Below the pieces are notes generated by a model. The model was not told where the DNA came from, made no database searches, and worked only from the letters and a program-made list of their open reading frames with translations. Source: Streptomyces sp. man185 (lineage in GTDB: Bacteria; Actinomycetota; Actinomycetes; Streptomycetales; Streptomycetaceae). Taken from it: a DNA stretch of 64,000 nucleotides. The position numbers were made by a program, and so were the translations under genes. The stretch lies in contig NTHE01000022.1 of the NCBI GenBank assembly GCA_002551355.1, positions 1 to 64,000 on the forward strand. Reading direction: 5' to 3'. Of this stretch, positions 15,862 through 24,155 are shown in pieces. Each line of letters starts with the position of its first letter. The first letter of the stretch is position 1.

Positions 15862-16692
15862 ATGAACGCGACATCCACCGGGGCCCTCCTGCTGTGCCGG
15901 GCCGACCCCGAGACCGTACGGCCGCTCGCCCACCTGCTGCGCGAGCAGATGCTGCTGGTCCGCGCGGGTGAGGAGTGGAGCGTGCTCGTCCCGGAGGGGA
16001 AGCCCTGGCGGACCGGGGGCACCGAGCAGGACGCCGAGCCGGTCGACCGGGTCCTCGGCGGCTGGGCCACCGCACTCGCCGTCGGCTCCACCTGGCCGGT
16101 GCTCGCCCTGTGGTGGGACGCCGACCGGGCCGGATACACCCTCGCCGCCGGGTTCCGCCGGCCCGTGGGCTACGTCTGGCTGACCGACGGCACCCCGGTG
16201 GGCGAGGACGAGGCGACGCGCACCTTCGCCGCCCGGCTCGGCCTCGACCCGGTGCTGGACGTGCAGGCGCTGGAGGAGCTGACCCGCCCCGATCCGGAGG
16301 CGAACGCCGAGGCCCGGCTGCGCGGACTGCTCGCCGTCCTCACCCGTACCGGACTGACGCTGCCCGCCGGGCTCTCACCGGGCGAGAGCGCCGACCGGCT
16401 GCGCAGCGTCGCGGCCGTGCAGCGCGAGGTGGAGCGCGTCGAGTGGGCCGGCTGGCGCGATGCCGTACGGGTCGAACTGGACGCGGTCGAGAGCAGCCGG
16501 GTCGGCCCGTGGGTACGCGGCCCCCGCGCCCGGGCCGTCGCCGCCGTCCAGCTCGCGGCCGGACTCCCGCTCCTGCTGTGGGGCGCGCGACGCCGCAGCG
16601 GCGGCTGGGCGGCGGCCGGCGCGGTGCTCCTCGCACAGGGCGTACTGGGATTCGCGTACGAGCGGGCCAGGGCCGGCGCGGACGCCTCCTAG
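15862..16692 (+). CDS. Protein of unknown function with C-terminal membrane helices
   Basis: I do not recognise this 276-residue protein. The N-terminal 110 residues look like a compact alpha/beta domain (ALLLCRADPETVRPLAHLL, WSVLVPEGKPW, PVLALWWDADRAGYTLAAGF). A helical, acidic middle follows. The last 50 residues hold one or two hydrophobic helices (VAAVQLAAGLPLLLWGA and GGWAAAGAVLLAQGVLGFAYE), so it is likely membrane-anchored by its C-terminus. It stands alone, divergent from the DUF4097 operon and convergent with the DUF6104 gene. Confidence 0.8.
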   Translation: MNATSTGALLLCRADPETVRPLAHLLREQMLLVRAGEEWSVLVPEGKPWRTGGTEQDAEPVDRVLGGWATALAVGSTWPVLALWWDADRAGYTLAAGFRRPVGYVWLTDGTPVGEDEATRTFAARLGLDPVLDVQALEELTRPDPEANAEARLRGLLAVLTRTGLTLPAGLSPGESADRLRSVAAVQREVERVEWAGWRDAVRVELDAVESSRVGPWVRGPRARAVAAVQLAAGLPLLLWGARRRSGGWAAAGAVLLAQGVLGFAYERARAGADAS

Positions 16693-16710
16693 CAACCCTG
16701 GGACCGGGAG

Positions 16711-16896
16711 TTACGCGTCCTCGTCGTCCTCGTCGTCCAGCCGGGCCAGCCAGGTCGCGAGGCGCTCCACGGGCACCTCGAAGTCGGGGTTCAGATCGAC
16801 GAACGTCCGCAGCTGCTCGGCGAGCCACTCGAAGGTGACCTCCTCCTCGCCGCGCCGCTTCTCCAGTTCCTCGATGCCTCGGTCCGTGAAGTACAT
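16711..16896 (-). CDS. DUF6104 family protein
   Basis: This 61-residue acidic protein reads MYFTDRGIEELEKRRGEEEV then TFEWLAEQLRTFVDLNPDFE and ends in a run of Asp/Glu. It matches the short DUF6104 proteins found next to kgd in streptomycetes. The function is unknown. The gene lies downstream of kgd on the same strand, beyond a probable kgd terminator, so it may have its own promoter. Confidence 0.85.
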   Translation of the reverse strand: MYFTDRGIEELEKRRGEEEVTFEWLAEQLRTFVDLNPDFEVPVERLATWLARLDDEDDEDA

Positions 16897-16943
16897 GCGG
16901 CCAGGATATCGGGGCCCGTACGCCCTCGGAAACGCCGGATACG

Positions 16944-16986
16944 CCGGGGACCCGGCCCCGCGACAAGCGCGGAACCGGGTCCCCGG
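16944..16986 (-). terminator. 12-bp stem-loop downstream of kgd
   Basis: Arms CCGGGGACCCGG (16944-16955) and CCGGGTCCCCGG (16975-16986) pair perfectly around a 19-base loop. It lies about 33 bases beyond the kgd stop on the minus strand. Confidence 0.7.
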
Positions 16987-17019
16987 TGAACGTGCGAACA
17001 GCTCGTGGAGCTACCGGTC

Positions 17020-20000
17020 CTAGGCCTCGAAGACCTCGTTGACCAGCTGCGTCTGCTCCGCCTGGTGACGCTTGGCCGAGCCGACCGCCGGGGACGAGCC
17101 GTGCGGCCGCGAGATGCGGCGCAGGCGCTCGCCGTGCGGCACGTCCGAGCCGACCGCGAGGTCCAGGTGGTCGATCAGGTTGAGCGCGATGAACGGCCAC
17201 GCACCCTGGTTCGCCGGCTCCTCCTGCGCCCACAGGTACTTCTCGGCGTTCGGGTACTTCGCGATCTCGGCCTGGATCTCCGCACCCGGCAGCGGGTACA
17301 GGCGCTCCAGCCGGATGATCGCCGTCTCCGTGTCGCCGCGCTTGACCCGCTCGGCGTCCAGGTCGTAGTACAGCTTGCCGGAGACGAAGACGACCTTGCG
17401 GACGTCCTCGGCCTTGACCGACGCGTCGCCGATCACCGGGCGGAAGCCGCCGGTGGTGAACTCCTCGATGGACGAGGCCGCCGCCTTCAGACGCAGCATC
17501 GACTTCGGGGTGAAGACGATGAGCGGCTTGTGGTGCGGGTTGTGCACCTGCCAGCGCAGCAGGTGGAAGTAGTTCGACGGCAGGGTCGGCATCGCGACCG
17601 TCATGTTGTCCTGCGCGCACATCTGGAGGAAGCGCTCCGGGCGGGCGGAGCTGTGGTCCGGGCCCTGGCCCTCGTAGCCGTGCGGCAGCAGCAGCGTGAC
17701 GCCGGAGGTCTGGCCCCACTTCTGCTCGGCCGAGGAGATGAACTCGTCCACGACGGTCTGCGCGCCGTTGACGAAGTCACCGAACTGGGCCTCCCAGATG
17801 ACCAGCGACTCCGGGCGGGCCAGCGAGTAGCCGTACTCGAAGCCCATCGCCGCGTACTCCGAGAGCAGCGAGTCGTAGACGTTGTACCGGGCCTGGTCGT
17901 CCGCCAGGTACAGCAGCGGGGTGTAGTCCTCGCCGGTGACCTGGTCGACCAGGACCGCGTGGCGCTGGCCGAACGTGCCGCGGCGGGTGTCCTGGCCGGC
18001 GAGCCGGACCGGGGTGCCCTCCATCAGCAGCGAACCGATGGCCAGGGTCTCGCCCATGCCCCAGTCGATCGTGGCGTTCTCCACCGAGGCCGCGCGACGC
18101 TGCATCTGCGGCATCAGGCGGGGGTGGACGGTGATCGAATCGGGGATGTTGACCTGCGACTCGGCGATCCGCTTGACGACCTCCGCGGAGACGGCCGTCT
18201 CCACGGCCACCGGGAACGCGGCCTGCGGCTCCGGGACGTGCGGGGCGGCCGGCTGCGAGGTGGCCTCGCGGACCTCGGCGAACACCTTCTCCAGCTGACC
18301 CTGGAAGTCCTGGAGCGCCTGCTCCGCCTCTTCCAGCGTGATGTCGCCGCGACCGATGAGGGACTCGGTGTAGAGCTTGCGCACCGAGCGCTTCTTGTCG
18401 ATCAGGGTGTACATCTGCGGGTTGGTGAACTCCGGGTTGTCGCCCTCGTTGTGACCGCGGCGGCGGTAGCAGATGAGGTCGATCACGACGTCCTTGTTGA
18501 ACGCCTGCCGGAACTCGAAGGCGAGCCGCGCGACGCGGACCACGGCCTCCGGGTCGTCGCCGTTGACGTGGATGATCGGCGCCTCGATCATGCGCGCCAC
18601 GTCGGTGGCGTACATCGAGGAGCGCGAGGACTCCGGGGCGGCGGTGAAGCCGACCTGGTTGTTGATCACCACGTGCACGGTGCCGCCGGTGCGGTAACCG
18701 CGCAGCTGCGACATGTTGAGAGTCTCGGCGACGACGCCCTGGCCCGCGAAGGCCGCGTCGCCGTGGAGCGCGACCGGCAGGACCGTGAAGTCCGTGCCGC
18801 CCTTGTTGATGATGTCCTGCTTGGCTCGGGCGATGCCCTCCAGGACCGGGTCGACCGCCTCCAGGTGCGAGGGGTTGGCGGCCAGCGAGACCTTGATCTG
18901 CTCGCCGTCCAGACCGGTGAAGGTGCCCTCGGCGCCCAGGTGGTACTTGACGTCGCCGGAGCCGTGCATCGAGCGCGGGTCGAGGTTGCCCTCGAACTCG
19001 CGGAAGATCTGGGCATACGACTTGCCGACGATGTTCGCCAGCACGTTCAGCCGGCCGCGGTGGGCCATGCCGATGACGACCTCGTCGAGGCGGGCCTCGG
19101 CGGCGGAGTCGAGGACGGCGTCGAGCAGCGGGATGACGGACTCGCCGCCCTCCAGCGAGAACCGCTTCTGGCCGACGTACTTCGTCTGCAGGAACGTCTC
19201 GAACGCCTCGGCCGCGTTCAGCCGGCGCAGGATGCGCAGCTGCTCCTCGCGCTCGGGCTTCGGGCGCGGGCGCTCGACCCGGTCCTGGAGCCACTTGCGC
19301 TGCTTCGGGTCCTGGATGTGCATGAACTCGATGCCGGTGGTGCGGCAGTACGACTCACGCAGCACGCCGAGGATGTCGCGGAGCTTCATCATCGTCTTGC
19401 CGGCGAACCCGCCGACCGCGAAGTCCCGCTCCAGGTCCCACAGGGTGAGGCCGTGCTCGGTGATGTCCAGGTCGGGGTGCTTGCGCTGGTGGTACTCCAG
19501 CGGGTCGGTGTCGGCCATGACGTGGCCGCGGACCCGGTAGGAGTGGATCAGCTCGAAGACCCGCGCGGCCTTGGTGACGTCGTCGTCGTGCGAGGCGTCG
19601 ATGTCCTTGAGCCAGCGGACCGGCTCGTAGGGGATGCGCAGCGCCTTGAAGATCTCGTCGTAGAACTCGTTCTCGCCGAGCAGCAGCTGGGACAGGACGC
19701 GGAGGAACTCGCCGGAGGCGGCGCCCTGGATGACCCGGTGGTCGTAGGTCGACGTGAGCGTCATGACCTTCGAGATGCCGAGCTTGTTGAGGGTGTCCTG
19801 CGAGGTGCCCTGGAACTCCGCCGGGTAGTCCATCGCGCCGACGCCCATGATGAGGCCCTGACCGGGCATCAGGCGGGGCACCGAGTGGACGGTGCCGATG
19901 CCGCCGGGGTTGGTCAGCGAGGCGGTGACGCCGGAGAAGTCGTCCATGCCGAGCTTGCCGATGCGGGCGCGGCGGACGATGTCCTCGTACGCCTGCCAGA

Positions 20001-20829
20001 ACTCGAAGAAGTTGAGCGTCTCGGCCTTCTTGATGGCCGCGACGACCAGCTGGCGGTCGCCGTTCGGCTTCACCAGGTCGATGGCCAGACCCAGGTTGAC
20101 GTGCTCCGGCTTGACCAGGGTCGGCTTGCCGTCCTTCGTGGCGAAGGAGTAGTTCATCGACGGCATGGCCTTGAGGGCCTGCACCATCGCGTACCCGATG
20201 AGGTGCGTGAAGGAGATCTTCCCGCCGCGGGCGCGCTTGAGGTGGTTGTTGATGACGATGCGGTTGTCGAAGAGCAGCTTCACCGGGACCGCGCGGACGG
20301 ACGTGGCCGTCGGCAGCTCCAGCGAGGCGTTCATGTTCTTCGCGACGGCGGCCGAAGGGCCGCGCAGCGTCACGTACTCAGGGCCTGCCGGGGCCTCGGT
20401 GGCCTCGTCCGCCTTGGGCTTCGCCGTGGCGGGCGCGGCAGCGGGCTTCGCCGGAGCGGGCTTCGCCTCGGCGGGGGCGGCCTTGGCCGGGGCCGGCTGC
20501 GCGGGGGCGGCCGGAGCGGCGGCGGGCGCTGCCTTCGCCGGAGCCGGAGCGGCTGCCGGAGCAGACGCGGCCGGTGCGGCAGCCTCGGTCACCGGGGCCC
20601 CCGAGGCCCCGGCGCCGGGAGCGGGCTTGTCCGCCGTGCCGGAGGCACCCGGCTTGTAGTCGGCGAAGAAGTCCCACCAGGCGCGATCGACCGAACTGGG
20701 ATCCTGGAGGTACTGCTGGTAGATCTCGTCGACGAGCCATTCATTGGCGCCGAAAGCCGCGGCCGGGTTGGTGCCCGGGCTGGCTTGGTCGGTCGAGATG
20801 CTCGAGTTACTGGGGGACTGAGACGACAC
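17020..20829 (-). CDS. kgd: Multifunctional 2-oxoglutarate decarboxylase/dehydrogenase (E1-E2-like)
   Basis: This 1269-residue actinobacterial protein catalyses the 2-oxoglutarate step of the TCA cycle. An N-terminal E1 helix motif ([15 protein letters not shown]) is followed by an Ala/Pro/Lys linker (about 80-135). The E2-like succinyltransferase domain (about 150-385) has the YDHRVIQGA catalytic box. The ThDP-dependent E1 domain shows [15 protein letters not shown] (about 585), [10 protein letters not shown] and [17 protein letters not shown] lipoyl domain is absent, as in mycobacterial Kgd/SucA, which works with a separate E2. The start is GTG 20829 (protein [11 protein letters not shown]...). 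An upstream in-frame ATG would add 56 improbable residues. FHA/GarA-type control is known in mycobacteria but not visible here. Confidence 0.95.
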   Translation of the reverse strand: MSSQSPSNSSISTDQASPGTNPAAAFGANEWLVDEIYQQYLQDPSSVDRAWWDFFADYKPGASGTADKPAPGAGASGAPVTEAAAPAASAPAAAPAPAKAAPAAAPAAPAQPAPAKAAPAEAKPAPAKPAAAPATAKPKADEATEAPAGPEYVTLRGPSAAVAKNMNASLELPTATSVRAVPVKLLFDNRIVINNHLKRARGGKISFTHLIGYAMVQALKAMPSMNYSFATKDGKPTLVKPEHVNLGLAIDLVKPNGDRQLVVAAIKKAETLNFFEFWQAYEDIVRRARIGKLGMDDFSGVTASLTNPGGIGTVHSVPRLMPGQGLIMGVGAMDYPAEFQGTSQDTLNKLGISKVMTLTSTYDHRVIQGAASGEFLRVLSQLLLGENEFYDEIFKALRIPYEPVRWLKDIDASHDDDVTKAARVFELIHSYRVRGHVMADTDPLEYHQRKHPDLDITEHGLTLWDLERDFAVGGFAGKTMMKLRDILGVLRESYCRTTGIEFMHIQDPKQRKWLQDRVERPRPKPEREEQLRILRRLNAAEAFETFLQTKYVGQKRFSLEGGESVIPLLDAVLDSAAEARLDEVVIGMAHRGRLNVLANIVGKSYAQIFREFEGNLDPRSMHGSGDVKYHLGAEGTFTGLDGEQIKVSLAANPSHLEAVDPVLEGIARAKQDIINKGGTDFTVLPVALHGDAAFAGQGVVAETLNMSQLRGYRTGGTVHVVINNQVGFTAAPESSRSSMYATDVARMIEAPIIHVNGDDPEAVVRVARLAFEFRQAFNKDVVIDLICYRRRGHNEGDNPEFTNPQMYTLIDKKRSVRKLYTESLIGRGDITLEEAEQALQDFQGQLEKVFAEVREATSQPAAPHVPEPQAAFPVAVETAVSAEVVKRIAESQVNIPDSITVHPRLMPQMQRRAASVENATIDWGMGETLAIGSLLMEGTPVRLAGQDTRRGTFGQRHAVLVDQVTGEDYTPLLYLADDQARYNVYDSLLSEYAAMGFEYGYSLARPESLVIWEAQFGDFVNGAQTVVDEFISSAEQKWGQTSGVTLLLPHGYEGQGPDHSSARPERFLQMCAQDNMTVAMPTLPSNYFHLLRWQVHNPHHKPLIVFTPKSMLRLKAAASSIEEFTTGGFRPVIGDASVKAEDVRKVVFVSGKLYYDLDAERVKRGDTETAIIRLERLYPLPGAEIQAEIAKYPNAEKYLWAQEEPANQGAWPFIALNLIDHLDLAVGSDVPHGERLRRISRPHGSSPAVGSAKRHQAEQTQLVNEVFEA

Positions 20830-21111
20830 GGCGGCAACCGCCCTCTTCCGCTTCACAAGGTGATGGACAGCGGAAATCAAGGCTACGCCCCCCGAACCGT
20901 TCCTTGCAGGCCGGGCCGGTGCTTCGTCGTGCACATCACATCGAAGGGCGGGTTTCGGCGCAGGAAATGGCGGGAAACAAGCGAGGTTCCACTGCACTTC
21001 GGGTACGCAGGACCGGGGAGACGATCCTGCGACCGCATCCCCTTGAGGTCCCTTGCTGGAAGGACACTGATGAACGTGCCCTTCCGGTTCGACCCTATGC
21101 CAACCAGACCG

Positions 21112-22188
21112 TCAACCGCGCTGCTCGGGGATTCCCGGGAGGGTGACCTGGATCCGGCAACCCCGAGCGGATTCGGCCACTCCGATCCGGCCGCCGTGCA
21201 GATCGACCGCCCAACGGGCGATGGCCAGGCCCAGTCCCGTACCGCCGTCGCTGCCCGGACCGTGCGGGGACGGCGCCTGGCCCCGGTTGAAGCGCTCGAA
21301 CACCCGGTGGCGCTCCGCCTCCGGGATGCCGGGCCCCTCGTCGATGACTTCCAGCTCCAGCGACTCGGGGTACGCCCCGCGCCGGGCCAGCACCGTCACC
21401 CGGCCGTGCGGCGGGCTGTGCTTGACCGCGTTGTCGATGAGGTTGGCGACCACCTGGTGCAGCCGCTCCGCGTCCGCGTGCGCGGTGAGTTCCGGGGGCG
21501 AGACGTCCAGGTGCAGGTGGACGTCCGTACGGGAGTGATTGCCCGAACCCGACGACAGGCGTCGCTGGGAGGCGGCGAGATTGGCCTCTTTCAGTACGCC
21601 CGACAGATACGGCCACACCTCGAAACGGCGGGCCTTGAGTGCGACGACCCCGTTGTCCAGGCGCGACAGGTCCAGCAGCGTCTCGACCAGCCGGCCGAGC
21701 CGCTCCGTCTGTTTCAGCGCGGTGCGCATCGTCTCGGGATCGGCGGCGGACACCCCGTCCACCACGTTCTCCAGCACGGCTCTCAGCGCCGCGATGGGGG
21801 TGCGCAGCTCATGGCTGACGTTGGCGACCAGCTCTTTTCGATGCCGGTCCTCCGCCTCCAGATCGTCCGCCATGCGGTTGATCGTCTGCGCCAGATCGCC
21901 CAGCTCGTCCCGCCGTCCGGCGCCGCTCACCCGGCGGGTGTAGTCGCCGTGCGAGATCGACCGGGCCACCGCTCTCATCTCGTCCAGCGGCGCGGTCAGA
22001 CCGTGCGCCACGAACTGGGTGATCAGCAGCGTGGCGATCACCGAGAACACGGTGATGAACTGGAACTCGGTCCGGGTCCGCAGGGCGACGATCAGCAGCC
22101 CGGTCGTGATGAACACCGAGACCACGACGAGCGTGCCCAGCTTGGCCTTGATGGAGAAGGGCCGCATTCCGGGCCCTGGCCAGGTCAT
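21112..22188 (-). CDS. HAMP-domain sensor histidine kinase
   Basis: The 358-residue kinase has two closely spaced membrane helices (LGTLVVVSVFITTGLLIVAL and FITVFSVIATLLITQFV) with almost no extracellular loop, so it probably senses the membrane itself or a partner. A HAMP domain with ADDLEAEDRHRKE follows. The dimerisation box is LVANVSHELRTPIAAL (phospho-accepting His), and the ATPase boxes are NLIDNAVKHS, DEGPGIPE and GTGLGLAIA. ATG 22188 overlaps the response-regulator stop (ATGA). The pair lies upstream of kgd on the same strand with a 282-bp gap, so co-transcription with kgd is possible but not shown. Confidence 0.93.
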   Translation of the reverse strand: MTWPGPGMRPFSIKAKLGTLVVVSVFITTGLLIVALRTRTEFQFITVFSVIATLLITQFVAHGLTAPLDEMRAVARSISHGDYTRRVSGAGRRDELGDLAQTINRMADDLEAEDRHRKELVANVSHELRTPIAALRAVLENVVDGVSAADPETMRTALKQTERLGRLVETLLDLSRLDNGVVALKARRFEVWPYLSGVLKEANLAASQRRLSSGSGNHSRTDVHLHLDVSPPELTAHADAERLHQVVANLIDNAVKHSPPHGRVTVLARRGAYPESLELEVIDEGPGIPEAERHRVFERFNRGQAPSPHGPGSDGGTGLGLAIARWAVDLHGGRIGVAESARGCRIQVTLPGIPEQRG

Positions 22189-22922
22189 GGCGCCGGAGTC
22201 TCCAGGGCGTAGCCCACGCCGTGCACGGTACGGATCCGCTCCGCGCCGATCTTCCGGCGCAGCGCCTTGATGTGGCTGTCGACCGTACGGGTGCCCGAGG
22301 CGTCCGCCCAGTCCCACACCTCGGCCAGCAACTGCTCCCGGGAGAGCACCGCGCGCGGGGTGTTGGCGAGGCAGACCAGCAGGTCGAACTCGGTCGGCGT
22401 GAGGTGGACGTCCTCGGCGCGCACCCGGACCCGGCGCTGCGCGTGGTCGATCTCCAGCTCACCCAGACGCAGTATCCCGCTGCGCGGGGTCACGGCGGCC
22501 AGCGCGGCCCGCTCCACCCGGCGCAGCAGCACGTGCACCCGGGCGGCCAGCTCCCGCATGGAGAACGGCTTGGTCATGTAGTCGTCGGCGCCGACCCCGA
22601 GCCCGACCAGCATGTCGGTCTCGTCGTCGCGTGCGGTGAGCATCAGCACCGGCACCGGACGCGCCGCCTGCACCCGACGGCAGACCTCCAGGCCGTCGAA
22701 GCCCGGAAGCATGATGTCGAGCACCATCAGGTCGGGCTGCCAGGCCTCTGCCGCGTCCACGGCCGCGGGGCCGTCCAGCGCTGTCTGCACGAGGAAGCCC
22801 TCCGCCCGCAGCCGGGCGGAAATGGCGTCGACGATCGTGGCGTCGTCCTCGACCACCAGCACCCGGCGCTGAGCCCCCGGGGTGGCCGCGACGCCGTTGT
22901 GGGTGGTGTGTGTCTGTTCCAT
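22185..22922 (-). CDS. OmpR/PhoB-family response regulator
   Basis: The 245-residue regulator has a receiver domain with VLVVEDDATI (acidic pair), phospho-acceptor Asp in LMVLDIMLPGFDG, Thr in LMLTARDDE and Lys in YMTKPFSM. It ends in a winged-helix DNA-binding domain (LTPTEFDLLVCLANTPRAVL, then SREQLLAEVWDW and RTVDSHIKALRRKIG). It is translationally coupled to the downstream sensor kinase and forms a complete two-component system. The ATG at 22922 has GGGGCG upstream. Targets are unknown; neighbouring kgd is a candidate from position only. Confidence 0.93.
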   Translation of the reverse strand: MEQTHTTHNGVAATPGAQRRVLVVEDDATIVDAISARLRAEGFLVQTALDGPAAVDAAEAWQPDLMVLDIMLPGFDGLEVCRRVQAARPVPVLMLTARDDETDMLVGLGVGADDYMTKPFSMRELAARVHVLLRRVERAALAAVTPRSGILRLGELEIDHAQRRVRVRAEDVHLTPTEFDLLVCLANTPRAVLSREQLLAEVWDWADASGTRTVDSHIKALRRKIGAERIRTVHGVGYALETPAP

Positions 22923-23157
22923 CGCCCCGCCCCTGCCCGTTCTCGCGGGAGCCATTCCCCCGCAAGGCACGGTCTTCGCTCGTGGATTTCGTGGGTGATC
23001 CCGTGTGCCGGTCAGCAGCGTAAAGGCAGCGGAGGGCTCCCGGCTACGCAGGGTGTTGCCCCGACGGCGCGAGGACCCGCCGGACGGGCGGCCGGATCGT
23101 CGGCCTTGTGCCGGTTGGCCCGTGCGACCGCCGGGCCGTGCATACCGGGAGGGGGGT

Positions 23158-23877
23158 TCAGGGGGCACGCAGTGCGAGATGGACCACGTCGGGCACACCT
23201 CGGGCAACGGCCACCTCTTCCGCCCTAACCCCGCTGAACCCGGCATTCCGCAATGCCCGTTCGAAGGCGGGCGACGGCTGCGCGGACCAGACGGCGAGGA
23301 CTCCGCCCGGGGTCAGGCGGTCGCGGCAGGACCCCAGACCGGCGGGGGAGTAGAGGCTTTCGTTGCCCTCCGTGACGGTCCAGTCGGGCCCGTTGTCGAT
23401 GTCCAGGCAGAGTGCGTCGTAACGCTCCGTGGTGGTACGGAGGTGGGCCACCAGGTCCGCGTGCAGGATCCCGGTCCGGGGGTCGGTCAGCGCCGGCCCG
23501 GAGATCCGGTCCAGCGGCCCGGCCAGGTGCCAGTCCACGATCGCCTGCTCCCGCTCCACGACCGTGATCCGCCCCCAGCGCTCCTCCTCGGCGGCCCGCA
23601 CCAGGGAGAAGCCGACGCCCAGACCGCCGATGAGCACCGAGGGCCCGGTCCGCCCGGGAGGCAGCGCGGCCAGCGCGGCGTCGATCAGCAGCCGCTCGGA
23701 GCGTCCGTCGGAGGTGTCCATCAGGAAGCAGCCGTTGGCGATGATCTCGAAGTGCTCCCCGCGCTCCCGCAGCACGACCTCACCGAAGGGGCCCTCGCGG
23801 CGGTCGAGGACGACGGGGGTGTCGGGGAGGCGGGTCGGCAGCGATTCCATCGGTTCGGGGGCGGCCTTCGCGAGCAT
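23158..23877 (-). CDS. Spermidine-synthase-like / class I methyltransferase-fold protein
   Basis: This 239-residue Rossmann protein resembles spermidine synthases: GEVVLRERGEHFEIIANG, then VLIGGLGVGFSLVRAAEE (nucleotide loop), ITVVEREQAIVDWH, and YDALCLDIDNGPDW at the motif holding the catalytic aspartate. It lacks the N-terminal beta-hairpin domain typical of true SpeE and is shorter, so polyamine synthesis is unproven. Many such actinobacterial proteins are of unknown substrate. It diverges from lon. The ATG at 23877 has a weak GGAGA site, and an in-frame ATG 9 codons later is possible. Confidence 0.78.
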   Translation of the reverse strand: MLAKAAPEPMESLPTRLPDTPVVLDRREGPFGEVVLRERGEHFEIIANGCFLMDTSDGRSERLLIDAALAALPPGRTGPSVLIGGLGVGFSLVRAAEEERWGRITVVEREQAIVDWHLAGPLDRISGPALTDPRTGILHADLVAHLRTTTERYDALCLDIDNGPDWTVTEGNESLYSPAGLGSCRDRLTPGGVLAVWSAQPSPAFERALRNAGFSGVRAEEVAVARGVPDVVHLALRAP

Positions 23878-24114
23878 GATGTGGCTCTCCGGTCTCCGGT
23901 CGTAGCAGTCGGTGCCCGCCCATCCTGTCCGCCGCCCGCGGTGAAGGCCAGTGTGTTTCCTGCTCCGGGGGTGGGGAACAACGGTCCGCTCGGTGGCGCT
24001 CCCCTACGTGCGGGGCCTGCCCGGCGAGAGGGGCGACGGCCGGTCCACGGGGGGCGAGCCACCTGATCGCTCAGAGCGAACAGCGGCTGGGGAACATTCG
24101 GCGACTCACGAGCA

Positions 24115-24133
24115 TTGAGCCCACATAGCTCAA
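24115..24133 (+). promoter_or_regulatory. HAIR-type operator (HspR site) upstream of lon
   Basis: TTGAGC-N7-GCTCAA has perfect 6-bp arms with the exact 7-base spacer of the HAIR element (consensus CTTGAGT-N7-ACTCAAG) that HspR binds. Only the inner T/A pair differs, replaced by C/G. It ends 22 bases before the lon ATG, where a bound repressor would block transcription. HspR control of lon is established in Streptomyces. Confidence 0.85.
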
Positions 24134-24155
24134 CTTGCCTGCCGAAGGGGAGATC

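Noticed and set aside
17005-22212. Very long plus-strand open frame opposite kgd and the sensor kinase
   Set aside because: It is the antisense shadow of GC-rich coding DNA: composition is dominated by Arg/Gly/Val/Leu repeats, and the minus strand encodes the recognisable proteins.
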